A stretch of 64,000 nucleotides of DNA from the NCBI RefSeq assembly GCF_013294025.1, contig NZ_JABSNL010000005.1, positions 124,001-188,000 on the forward strand. The letters run 5' to 3'. The position numbers and the translations under genes were made by a program. This DNA is from Flavobacterium aeripolare (GTDB lineage: Bacteria; Bacteroidota; Bacteroidia; Flavobacteriales; Flavobacteriaceae). The notes below the pieces were generated by a model. It did not search any database. It had not been told where the DNA came from and worked only from the letters and a program-made list of their open reading frames with translations. The stretch's first letter is position 1. Every line of letters starts with the position of its first letter. This document shows positions 53,963 through 62,908 of this stretch, one piece after another.

Positions 53963-55147
53963 ATGAAAATACTCATTATAAATTCAGGTAGTTCTTCGAT
54001 AAAATATCAAGTAATTACGATGCCAGAGCAAGAAGTGATTTGCACTGGTATGATTGATAGAATAGGTTTAGAAAGTTCTAATTTTACCTATACCACAGAC
54101 AAAACTAAGTTAGAAGAGCGTTTGCTTATTCCAGATCACAAGTCGGGTTTACTTAAGATTGCCAATTTGCTAATGAATGAGAATGTAGGTATTATAAAAT
54201 CTACTGACGAGATCGTGGCAGTAGGTCACCGTGTAGTGCATGGTGGTACCTTCTTTTCAGGAACTACAATTATCGATCAAGATGTAAAGGATAAAATCGA
54301 GGCCTTAGCTGTTTTAGTGCCGCTACACAATCCTGCTCATTTGGTGGGAATCAATGTAGCTGAAGAAATTTTTGCAACAGCAAAACAGGTAGCTGTATTT
54401 GACACCGCTTTTTATCAATCAATTCCAGAAGTTGCGCATAAATATGCAATTCCGAATGAATTTTATGATAAAGATAAAATACGTCAATATGGTTTTCATG
54501 GAACTAGTAATAAATATGTTTCTGAAAAGGCGATTGCTTATTTAGCTAAGAGTAGTAAATTAATTAGCATTCACTTAGGCAATGGTTGCAGTATTACCGC
54601 TATTAAAGACGGCAAAGCTGTAGATCATTCCATGGGATTTTCTCCCTCTAATGGATTGATCATGGGAACAAGAAGCGGCGATATCGACCACTCTTTAATA
54701 TTTTACTTGATTAACACGTTAGGATATAGTAGTACAGCAGTTAATGATATCTTGCTAAAGAAAAGTGGTATGCTAGGTTTAACAGGTTTTAGTGACCTAC
54801 GAGAAATTGAATCAGAAGCTGAAAAAGGAAACGAGGAGTGCCTACTGGCATTGGCCATGAATGCCTACCGTATCAAGAAATACATCGGTTCGTACGCTGC
54901 AGTTTTAAATGGTATTGATGCTATTATATTTACGGCAGGAATTGGTGAGAATTCCTCAAACATTAGAAAATTGGTGTGTACAGATATGGACTATTTTGGA
55001 ATCGAAATCAACGATGCATTAAATGAGACGCGCTCTAAAGAAATGCGTGAGATCAATACTTTAACTTCAAAAGTGAAACTACTAGTGATTCCTACAAACG
55101 AAGAAATGGAAATTGCCAAGCAGGTTTATGAGCTGTTAGCAGTATAG
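53963..55147 (+). CDS. ackA: Acetate kinase
   Basis: Transfers phosphate between acetyl phosphate and ADP, producing ATP and acetate. The 394-residue product shows NSGSSSIKYQVI at the start, GHRVVHGGTFFSG near 88, FDTAFYQSIPE near 145, RQYGFHGTSNKYVSEKA near 172, ISIHLGNGCSITAIKDG near 200, DHSMGFSPSNGLIMGTRSGD near 218 and FTAGIGENSSNIR near 320. All family signatures and length are normal. It follows pta, completing the acetyl-CoA-acetate pathway. Confidence 0.97.
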   Translation: MKILIINSGSSSIKYQVITMPEQEVICTGMIDRIGLESSNFTYTTDKTKLEERLLIPDHKSGLLKIANLLMNENVGIIKSTDEIVAVGHRVVHGGTFFSGTTIIDQDVKDKIEALAVLVPLHNPAHLVGINVAEEIFATAKQVAVFDTAFYQSIPEVAHKYAIPNEFYDKDKIRQYGFHGTSNKYVSEKAIAYLAKSSKLISIHLGNGCSITAIKDGKAVDHSMGFSPSNGLIMGTRSGDIDHSLIFYLINTLGYSSTAVNDILLKKSGMLGLTGFSDLREIESEAEKGNEECLLALAMNAYRIKKYIGSYAAVLNGIDAIIFTAGIGENSSNIRKLVCTDMDYFGIEINDALNETRSKEMREINTLTSKVKLLVIPTNEEMEIAKQVYELLAV

Positions 55148-55170
55148 ATATGTAGCATTTAAATAATCAC

Positions 55171-55197
55171 AAGCTTCTCTCAAGAGAGGCTTTTTTT
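55171..55197 (+). terminator. ackA terminator
   Basis: AAGCTTCTCTC and AGAGAGGCTT pair around a small loop, followed by a run of T. Confidence 0.85.
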
Positions 55198-55230
55198 GTG
55201 CTGTTTTCTAAATAAATGTAATTATATTTG
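55195..55230 (+). promoter_or_regulatory. Candidate promoter of the PUL regulator
   Basis: TATATTTG at 55223-55230 is a perfect -7 box; TTTG at 55195-55198 is 24 bases upstream, slightly far. The box contains the alternative TTG start at 55228, which argues for the later TTG at 55264. Confidence 0.5.
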
Positions 55231-55263
55231 AGAACAATTACACTTCTGATAAAATTTCTCGTC

Positions 55264-58008
55264 TTGAAAAAAATCATACTTACAACATTTCTTCTTTTCT
55301 TAAATACGTTTCCAAATTATAGTCAAGAGTTATTGCCTTTTGTAGAAAATTACAGTAAATCTGATTATAAGGGTGACAACCAAATTTGGAATATCGCTCA
55401 GGGAAATGACAAAGCATTGTATTTTGCAAACAACCACTATTTGCTAAGATATGACGGAATCAAATGGGAGAAAAATACACTTCCAAATAAAACTATCATC
55501 CGTTCGGTATTTGTAGAAGGAGATAAAATTTACTCTGGTTCTTATAAGGAATTTGGTTACTGGAAAAGAGAAAAAGGTAAGATGATTTATACCTCTATTT
55601 CTGAAGGTAAAAATATTTTTAATGATAGTGATAATGGAGAGATTTGGAAAATTTTCAAATTTAATGATAACATCTATTTTCAGTCATTCAACGAAGTATT
55701 TATTTTCGATAGAAAAAAAGTCAAAAAAATTAAATTGGCACCTTTAATCTCCTATTTTTTCGATGTTGATAAAGAGCTATTGGTCGCTACCGTTAGTGAT
55801 GGTGTTCAAAAATTGCGAGGTGATAAGTTGGTCGAAATAAAAGCTTGGAACGTTTTGAAAAACAATGTGGTTCATGCCATCGAAAAATATAATGGTAATA
55901 CCTATTTCTTCACTAAGAAAAATGGAGTTTATATTAGTAAAAATGGTTCATTGTCTACATGGCAAAACCCATTGAATGAAGTTTTAAAAAGAGCCAATAT
56001 CAACGCAGCCAAATTTCTTAAAAACAATAGACTTGTTATAGGAACTGCAAATAAAGGGCTCTTCCTATTTGATTTTAAGACTAATTCTTCGATGAATATA
56101 AATCGAGATAATGTCTTAATGAACAACAGTATTTTAACGATTACTGAAGATAAAGAGAATAATTTATGGTTAGGACTAGATAACGGTATCGCATACATCG
56201 AAGTAAATTCTCCTAATCTTATTTTCTATGATAATTCTGGAACTTTAGGATCTGTATATTCGGTCGTGAAAACAGATCTCGGCTATCTTTTGGCTTCAAA
56301 TCATGGTGTTTATAAATACGAAAACAAAGACTTTTCATTAGTGCCAAATTCTCAAGGGCAGGCATGGAGTATTAACAAGGTTGGTGATAACTACTTGATA
56401 GGGCAGGATGAAGGAACCTTTTTGTATAAAGAAGGTGCATACTCTAAATACAATAGTATTAATGGCGGCTGGACATTAGTTAAAAGCAATGTTGATAACT
56501 CGTATTTACAAGGAACCTATAGTGGGGTGTATGTTTATAAAGATATAGCCAACTCAGCAGAGGCGGTTCTATTAAAAGGCTTTTTGAAACCCATAAAATA
56601 CGTAGCACAAAATAAACGAAACGAGATTTGGGCAGCAGATAATTACAGAGGATTGTACCGCATTATATATAACGAGCAATACCAAACCAAAATTGAAAAC
56701 ATCACTCAGAAAAACGGTATTAAAAATGATTTTGCTGTAAAGATTTTTGAGTTTCGAAACGAAATTTTATTTCTCATCAATCACCAATGGTACACTTACA
56801 ATGCTGTTGCAAAAAAGCTAGTGAAGAACGAGCTATTCAATACTAATTTTTCTCAAGTTTCTGACGTTGTGAAAATTGATGAAAATCATTTTGTGATTTT
56901 GCAAGGTGGACTCTTATACCAAGTTTATGCTAGTGCTGATACCACTTTCGTGCGTAGCTTAATCCAAGATAAATATTATAAAGGTAAGATTATCAATGAT
57001 AATTTGAACATATTTAAAAACGGTGATAACTATCTATTAAATCTAGATGACGGCTTCATCTCATTAAAATTGAATAATAGCAATATAGCGATTCCAAATT
57101 TAAAGGTGGAGGCTTTTGCCAATGATGAATTACTCGATGTTGATGATACGGTTAATTACAATACAGAAGTTAATATTCACTTAATTTCTGGATTTTACGG
57201 ATCGTCTAAACCAAATCTATTTTATAAACTCGAAGATTCTAAAAATCCCATTCCCATTAATGATGGTAAGGTAACCTTAAACAATTTAAAAAGTGGGTCG
57301 GTAGTTTTTACAATTTACAATCATGACGGACTTAAATACAATAAAGTCAAAAGTTTTACTTTTTCAGTAGCAACTCCGTGGTATTTCTCAATTTGGATGA
57401 TTTTAGTCTACACCATATTAATAGGTGTGATATTATACATTTATTACAAATGGAATAAAATGCGCTACATTCAAAAGTTAGCATTAAAAGAAGAAGATTT
57501 AAAACACCAAAAGAAAATCTTAGAGTTAGAACTAAAAGCACAAAATGATCTCAATACACAACAATATGAAAAGCATATCTTAGAATTAGAGCTGCTGTCA
57601 AAATCTTCACAAGTTGCAGGAAAATCCCTTTCTATTGCAAAGCAAAGTGAAATGATCGAAAAGGTGCAAGGCATACTTGAAAAAGAAACAGACATTAATA
57701 AATTAAAATCAGAAGTTAAAAAAGCGATTAAAATTAATGCCGTTAATAAACATGAGTGGGAATCATTCGAAACAAATTTGAACCAAATTCACAACGAGTT
57801 CATTACTACACTTTCTAAAAAGTTTCCAAATCTTACTTCAAAAGACATCAAATTATGTATCTATCTTAAGATGAATTTATCATCTAAGGAAATTGCTCCT
57901 ATGATGAATATTTCATTCAGAGGGGTAGAATTACATCGCTACAGATTGCGTAAGAAATTACAATTAGAAACTGAAGAAAACCTGTCTCAGTTTCTATTAT
58001 CATTATAA
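55264..58008 (+). CDS. Membrane-spanning regulator: beta-propeller/triple-tyrosine sensor with LuxR-type HTH
   Basis: Predicted one-protein sensor-regulator of 914 residues. From a TTG start there is a signal sequence (LKKIILTTFLLFLNTFPNYSQ), then a long periplasmic beta-propeller-like region (about 25-620, with repeats such as GEIWKIFKF and NNLWLGLDNGIAYIE). A Y_Y_Y-like Ig domain follows (about 625-710), one membrane helix (WYFSIWMILVYTILIGVILYI) near 713, a coiled coil, and a C-terminal LuxR-type HTH (LTSKDIKLCIYLKMNLSSKE, then IAPMMNISFRGVELHRYRLRKK). There is no histidine kinase or receiver, so ligand binding outside would act directly on DNA binding inside. It precedes susC and susD and is probably their regulator. 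The start is uncertain. Confidence 0.85.
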   Translation: MKKIILTTFLLFLNTFPNYSQELLPFVENYSKSDYKGDNQIWNIAQGNDKALYFANNHYLLRYDGIKWEKNTLPNKTIIRSVFVEGDKIYSGSYKEFGYWKREKGKMIYTSISEGKNIFNDSDNGEIWKIFKFNDNIYFQSFNEVFIFDRKKVKKIKLAPLISYFFDVDKELLVATVSDGVQKLRGDKLVEIKAWNVLKNNVVHAIEKYNGNTYFFTKKNGVYISKNGSLSTWQNPLNEVLKRANINAAKFLKNNRLVIGTANKGLFLFDFKTNSSMNINRDNVLMNNSILTITEDKENNLWLGLDNGIAYIEVNSPNLIFYDNSGTLGSVYSVVKTDLGYLLASNHGVYKYENKDFSLVPNSQGQAWSINKVGDNYLIGQDEGTFLYKEGAYSKYNSINGGWTLVKSNVDNSYLQGTYSGVYVYKDIANSAEAVLLKGFLKPIKYVAQNKRNEIWAADNYRGLYRIIYNEQYQTKIENITQKNGIKNDFAVKIFEFRNEILFLINHQWYTYNAVAKKLVKNELFNTNFSQVSDVVKIDENHFVILQGGLLYQVYASADTTFVRSLIQDKYYKGKIINDNLNIFKNGDNYLLNLDDGFISLKLNNSNIAIPNLKVEAFANDELLDVDDTVNYNTEVNIHLISGFYGSSKPNLFYKLEDSKNPIPINDGKVTLNNLKSGSVVFTIYNHDGLKYNKVKSFTFSVATPWYFSIWMILVYTILIGVILYIYYKWNKMRYIQKLALKEEDLKHQKKILELELKAQNDLNTQQYEKHILELELLSKSSQVAGKSLSIAKQSEMIEKVQGILEKETDINKLKSEVKKAIKINAVNKHEWESFETNLNQIHNEFITTLSKKFPNLTSKDIKLCIYLKMNLSSKEIAPMMNISFRGVELHRYRLRKKLQLETEENLSQFLLSL

Positions 58009-58076
58009 ATAAATAGTTATAATTATAGATACTTTATTTTTTAACGTATTTTTTTAAGTTATTCCCACACATCACC

Positions 58077-58219
58077 ACTACATCATGGATGTTTATAATT
58101 TGTAAAATTGGCATTCATAGTTAATTGATTTACAATATTTTAATTATTAAAATTACTGTTTTGATGTAGTAATGTAGTAGTGTGTTTATGCTTACTATAA
58201 CGATGTAATTATCTAATTT
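58077..58219 (+). promoter_or_regulatory. Inverted and direct repeats upstream of susC
   Basis: ACTACATCA at 58077-58085 is inverted as TGATGTAGT at 58162-58170, and the second arm continues as an imperfect direct repeat (GATGTAGTAATGTAGTAGTG). TAATTTG at 58213-58219 is a partial -7 box. The layout fits operator sites for the adjacent regulator. Confidence 0.45.
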
Positions 58220-58250
58220 GGCTGCACTAACTTTAACAAATTATTAATTC

Positions 58251-61200
58251 ATGAGAAATTTTATTTTAAGCTTTTTAGCACTCATATTACTTCCGGCATA
58301 TATGTCAGGACAAGTGATCAAAGGTAAAGTATTGGATAAAGATGGAATTGGGGTACCAGGCGCTATCGTCTTAGGAACAACATCTAATGCTAATACTGAT
58401 ACCGATTTTGACGGTAATTTTTCGATAAATGCAACTAATGGTGAAACATTAAAAATAAGCATGATAGGCTTTGAGACTTTATCAATCAAAGCAAGTACAT
58501 CATTTATGACAATTACATTAAAAGAGTCTCAAGAAATGACTTTAGATGAAGTTGTAGTAATCGGTTACGGTAGTCGTAAAAAAATAGATAATACTACAGC
58601 TATTACTTCTTTAAAAGCAGAAGAAGTTTCTAAGACCAAAGTTTTAAATGCTTCGCAAGCAATTCAAGGTAAGGCAGCTGGGGTGCAGGTAATCTCATCT
58701 GATGCACCGGGAAGTTCGCCATCTGTTGTTATTAGAGGTTTAGGAACGGCTACAGGAGGGAGAACTCCATTGTATGTAGTTGACGGTATGCCTACGACCA
58801 ACATTAATAATATCAACACAAATGATATTACATCTTATGAAATTTTAAAAGATGCTTCTTCACTTGCTATTTATGGTACGAGAGCTGCAAATGGTGTAAT
58901 TATTATTACAACTAAACAAGGTAAAGGAGACAAAGTAACTGTAGAGGTAGAAAGTTTTACTGGATTTAGAAAACCACTTAAAAAAGTAAGAATGGCAGAT
59001 AGTAATGCTTATGCAACTTATACTAATGCCGCTCTAGGAACAAACACTTTTTCAACTAATCAACCAATAAACACAAACTGGTTAGATGCTATCACAAGAA
59101 CTGGAAATTATACACAAAATAACGTTTCGATTTCTGGATCAAGTGAGAATGTGAAATACTTTTTTAGTGCAGGGAACTACGAAGAAAAAGCAGTTTTAAA
59201 CGGTTTAGATTATAGCCGTTTTACTTTTAGAAATAATAATGAATATAAAATTTCTGATAAATTAAAAATTACTCAAAACTTAAGTTTTACATCAGCTAAT
59301 TCTACTCCACAGCCTTTTAGCGCTTTTACATCAGCTTACAAACAATCACCTATTGTACCTGTTCGTTTCTCAAATGGGTCTTATGGTATATCATATGTAG
59401 GCACTGACGGAACTTCGGGAACTTCAGGATCATCTTTTAATAATGTTGGAAACCCTGTTTCTCAATTAGATTTTAATAACGAAGAGCAACGTAGCGTAAC
59501 CTTACAAGGGGGAATAAAATTGGATTACGATATTTTAAAATCTTTAAAATTTACTTCACAGTTTAATGGGGAATATTATACTTGGAAAAATTACAATTTT
59601 AAGGATACACAAGCGATCTGGCAAGTAAACAACAATCCAGCTAATTTGAGTTCGATCGTTTATCCAGATGATAAAAATATAAACCAATTAACAAAAGGTA
59701 GAAATCAGTATTTTAATTGGAACTTAACTAACTATGTTACTTATAATGAAATTTTTGGCGACATTCATGATATTGAAGTAACTGCAGGTATTGAAACTTC
59801 AATTCAAGGAGCGAGAGAGGCACTTACTGTAACTAGAAAAGATGTGAACCCAAATAGCAATTACTGGTCTTTAAAGGATGTGAATTATGTGGGAACAGTA
59901 ACTAATTACAAAGACGAAGTTTTCAACGAAACTAAATTGGCTTCTTATTTTGGACGTTTTCAATACAAGTTATTAGACCGTTATTTATTGACAGGTACCG
60001 TAAGACGTGATGGTTCATCAAATTTTGGTAAAGACTATCGTTGGGGAACTTTCCCAGCATTCGGAATTGGATGGATTGTGTCTAACGAAAATTTTATGGC
60101 AAATGTGAAAGGAATCGACTTATTAAAAATTAGAGGTGGATGGGGTAAATTAGGAAATCAAAATGTACCGCTTAACAATCAATCGTACTCATCTGGATTA
60201 TCATATTATACTGGAGGTTCAATCTTAAATGAAGGAACAACAATCAACTCTCAAATTGATCCAAGTTTATCATGGGAGGTTACTGAGGAGACTTCAGCAG
60301 GTGTTGATTTTGAGTTATTAGACAGCCGTTTAAAGGGATCATTTGATTTGTATGATAAAACCACAAAAAATGTAATCTTGTTTACAGTTCCTTACATTAC
60401 TTCAGGTATTAATGCGTCATCACCAGCTCACGTAGGCGAAGTAAACAATAAAGGATATGAAATCTCATTAAGATGGGATGATAAAATTAATGACAACTTA
60501 TCCTATTGGCTGGGCGGAAATTACTCTAACAATACTAATAAATTATCAAGTTTACAAAACGCTAATATTTCGCCAATTAAAGGTGGAGGTTTAGGAAACG
60601 GACAATGGACCAAATTATTAGATAACAGCTCAGTTGGTCAAGCATTAGGAAGTTTCTATTTATACGATTACGCAGGTGTAAATCCAGAAAACGGGAAAAT
60701 GCTCTACTATACTGCTGATGGTGAAAAGGTAACTCAAGATAAATTAGCTGAAAGTGATAGAGATTATTCAGGTTCTATTTTACCTACATCAAATTATGGT
60801 GTAACAGTAGGAGTAAACTATAAAAACTTTGATTTATCTGTAGATGGTTACGGTACGGGCGGATCAAAAGTATACAATGGGAAAAAAGCACAACGTTTTA
60901 CGGGTGAGAATGTAGAAGCTTCACTAGCTGAAAATTTCTGGACAACAAGCAATACAAGTGCTATAAATCCAGCACCATTCAATTCGGTTCCAGTCGCTTC
61001 AACTTATTACTTGGAGTCAGGAGATTTCTTCAGAATAAACAACATTAGTTTAGGGTACAAATTGCCTTTAAGAGAAGGTTTTATTAACTACTGTCGTCTT
61101 TATGTAAATGCAATTAATCCATTTATTACTCAAAAATTCTCCGGTTTTTCTCCAGAGTTAAACGGTAACGGAGATCCGTACGGAACTCAAGGAATCGAGT

Positions 61201-61256
61201 TAGATGCTTATCCTACGTTGAGATCAGTTGTAATTGGTGCTAATTTAAAATTTTAA
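58251..61256 (+). CDS. susC: SusC/RagA-family TonB-linked outer-membrane transporter
   Basis: Imports oligosaccharides across the outer membrane with SusD as lid. The 1001-residue product has a signal peptide, then a carboxypeptidase-like domain with VIKGKVLDKDGIGVPGAIVL near 22. A TonB-box/plug region follows: LDEVVVIGYGSRKKIDNTTA near 99, GKAAGVQVISSDAPGSSPSV near 139, IRGLGTATGGRTPLYVVDGM near 160. A long barrel ends in AYPTLRSVVIGANLKF. The segment DASSLAIYGTRAANGVIIIT is the conserved SusC plug end. susD follows 4 bp later. The gene name denotes family, not starch specificity. Confidence 0.96.
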   Translation: MRNFILSFLALILLPAYMSGQVIKGKVLDKDGIGVPGAIVLGTTSNANTDTDFDGNFSINATNGETLKISMIGFETLSIKASTSFMTITLKESQEMTLDEVVVIGYGSRKKIDNTTAITSLKAEEVSKTKVLNASQAIQGKAAGVQVISSDAPGSSPSVVIRGLGTATGGRTPLYVVDGMPTTNINNINTNDITSYEILKDASSLAIYGTRAANGVIIITTKQGKGDKVTVEVESFTGFRKPLKKVRMADSNAYATYTNAALGTNTFSTNQPINTNWLDAITRTGNYTQNNVSISGSSENVKYFFSAGNYEEKAVLNGLDYSRFTFRNNNEYKISDKLKITQNLSFTSANSTPQPFSAFTSAYKQSPIVPVRFSNGSYGISYVGTDGTSGTSGSSFNNVGNPVSQLDFNNEEQRSVTLQGGIKLDYDILKSLKFTSQFNGEYYTWKNYNFKDTQAIWQVNNNPANLSSIVYPDDKNINQLTKGRNQYFNWNLTNYVTYNEIFGDIHDIEVTAGIETSIQGAREALTVTRKDVNPNSNYWSLKDVNYVGTVTNYKDEVFNETKLASYFGRFQYKLLDRYLLTGTVRRDGSSNFGKDYRWGTFPAFGIGWIVSNENFMANVKGIDLLKIRGGWGKLGNQNVPLNNQSYSSGLSYYTGGSILNEGTTINSQIDPSLSWEVTEETSAGVDFELLDSRLKGSFDLYDKTTKNVILFTVPYITSGINASSPAHVGEVNNKGYEISLRWDDKINDNLSYWLGGNYSNNTNKLSSLQNANISPIKGGGLGNGQWTKLLDNSSVGQALGSFYLYDYAGVNPENGKMLYYTADGEKVTQDKLAESDRDYSGSILPTSNYGVTVGVNYKNFDLSVDGYGTGGSKVYNGKKAQRFTGENVEASLAENFWTTSNTSAINPAPFNSVPVASTYYLESGDFFRINNISLGYKLPLREGFINYCRLYVNAINPFITQKFSGFSPELNGNGDPYGTQGIELDAYPTLRSVVIGANLKF

Positions 61257-61260
61257 GATC

Positions 61261-62715
61261 ATGAAAAAAGTATATATTTCAATGTTTGTACTATCCTCAA
61301 TTTTTCTTTCAGGATGTTCAGATGATTACCTAGATGTTAATGAAACAGAATCAATCTTAACTGAAGACATCGAATTATTTAATAGTAATGAAGGTGCTGC
61401 AACATTTACAACAGCAGTTTATAATAAATTTCTAGATTTCAGTATGAGTTCGTTTTCATGGGTAGGGATGACTAGCATTGCTTCTGATGATGCTGATAAA
61501 GGATCATCACCTGGAGACACAGGTTCTGATAAAGATCTAATGGATGCACTGACTTACAATCCTTCTTCACCCTCAACTTCAGAAATCTTCAGAGCTAATT
61601 ATGAAGGTATCAATAGAGCGAACCGAGCGATCTCGATAATCCCAACATTAGACAAAGCCGATGCTAATATCCGTGAACGATTAGTGGGTGAAGCTAAGTT
61701 TTTAAGAGCTTTTATGTATTTCACATTGGTGAAAGCGTACGGAGGTGTGCCAGTAATTGATCACGTTCCTAATCCTGCATCTGAAGAAGACCGTCTAATG
61801 CAATTAACACGTAAAACACCAGCTGAAGTGTATGCTTTTATCGAAAAAGACTTAACAGAAGCTGCGGCAATTTTACCATTAAAATCAGCTTATTCTGTTT
61901 CAGAAAAAGGGAGAGTGTCTCAAGGAGCAGCTTATGCACTATTAGCTAAGATTAATTTATACCAAAAGAACTGGCAAAAAGTTGTGGATAACTGTAATCT
62001 AGTAACAGGATATTCACTAGTTGCAAATTATGCTTCTATGTTTAGACTTGCAGGAGAGAATGATGCTGAGTCTATTTTTGAAATTCAAGGAACAGGTACT
62101 GTGCCAATAAAAGGAATTGCAGGATATTCTAACATTCAAGGTGCTCGTGGTGCTGGAGGATGGGGATGGGGTTTTAACACACCATCTCAAAGTTTATTAA
62201 ACGCTTACGAAGCAAATGATGTACGAAAAAATGCTACCATTATTTTTGCAGGAACAACTTTATACGATGGTCGAGTGGTGCCTACTACTGTAGAAAATCC
62301 AATGTACAATTATAAAGCGTATTCCTCTTCGTTCACTGATGCTTGGGAAACAGACACTAATATAAAATATTTACGTTTTGCCGAAGTTATCTTAATGAAA
62401 GCGGAAGCATTAAACGAATTAGGACAAACAGCAGATGCTATTGTAGTGTTAAACCAAATTAGAAATAGAGCTGGATTAGCAAATTCAACGGCGGTTTCTC
62501 AATCTGATTTGAGAACAGCAATTTGGAAAGAAAGAAGAGTCGAAATGGCATTTGAGCACGACCGCTTTTTTGACTTAGTAAGAACAGGTCAAGCAGCCGC
62601 AGCTTTTACTATCCACGGTAAAAATTTTGCAACGGGTAAGCACGAAGTTTTCCCACTTCCTCAAGCATTTATTGATGAAGCAGGCGGACTTTCAACGCAA
62701 AATCCTGGATACTAA
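61261..62715 (+). CDS. susD: SusD/RagB-family glycan-binding lipoprotein
   Basis: Cell-surface binding protein of 484 residues that caps SusC. Lipobox SIFLSGC with Cys19, then the helical TPR scaffold (ANRAISIIPTLDKADANIRE, then LVGEAKFLRAFMYFTLVKAY and GGVPVIDHVP near 132-165). The C-terminal hallmark YLRFAEVILMKAEALNELG lies near 370 and WKERRVEMAFEHDRFFDLVR near 421. Only 4 bp separate it from susC, so they are co-transcribed. The downstream gap contains a stem-loop before the glycoside hydrolase gene. Confidence 0.96.
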   Translation: MKKVYISMFVLSSIFLSGCSDDYLDVNETESILTEDIELFNSNEGAATFTTAVYNKFLDFSMSSFSWVGMTSIASDDADKGSSPGDTGSDKDLMDALTYNPSSPSTSEIFRANYEGINRANRAISIIPTLDKADANIRERLVGEAKFLRAFMYFTLVKAYGGVPVIDHVPNPASEEDRLMQLTRKTPAEVYAFIEKDLTEAAAILPLKSAYSVSEKGRVSQGAAYALLAKINLYQKNWQKVVDNCNLVTGYSLVANYASMFRLAGENDAESIFEIQGTGTVPIKGIAGYSNIQGARGAGGWGWGFNTPSQSLLNAYEANDVRKNATIIFAGTTLYDGRVVPTTVENPMYNYKAYSSSFTDAWETDTNIKYLRFAEVILMKAEALNELGQTADAIVVLNQIRNRAGLANSTAVSQSDLRTAIWKERRVEMAFEHDRFFDLVRTGQAAAAFTIHGKNFATGKHEVFPLPQAFIDEAGGLSTQNPGY

Positions 62716-62742
62716 TCTATTTTAGATTTTGATCTGATTTAT

Positions 62743-62772
62743 TTACAGTCACAGCAGTAACAGTGACTGTAA
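62743..62772 (+). terminator. Intercistronic stem-loop after susD
   Basis: TTACAGTCAC and GTGACTGTAA form a perfect 10-bp stem with a 10-base loop. No T-run follows, so it may stabilise or partly end the susCD mRNA and need not act as a full terminator. Confidence 0.6.
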
Positions 62773-62908
62773 CCAAAACTTCTTACTAAACAAACCATCA
62801 TTTAAAGTATTTAAAATTGTTTTCCATGACTTCAATCGCTTGAGGTTATGGAGCAGTTTACTGCTGTATTAGTAAAAGTATTATTTAAAATTTAAAGCTT
62901 TCTAAAAA

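Noticed and set aside
55228..55263. Earlier TTG start for the PUL regulator
   Set aside because: The codon is inside a TATATTTG -7 box, and using it would place a polar stretch before the signal peptide.
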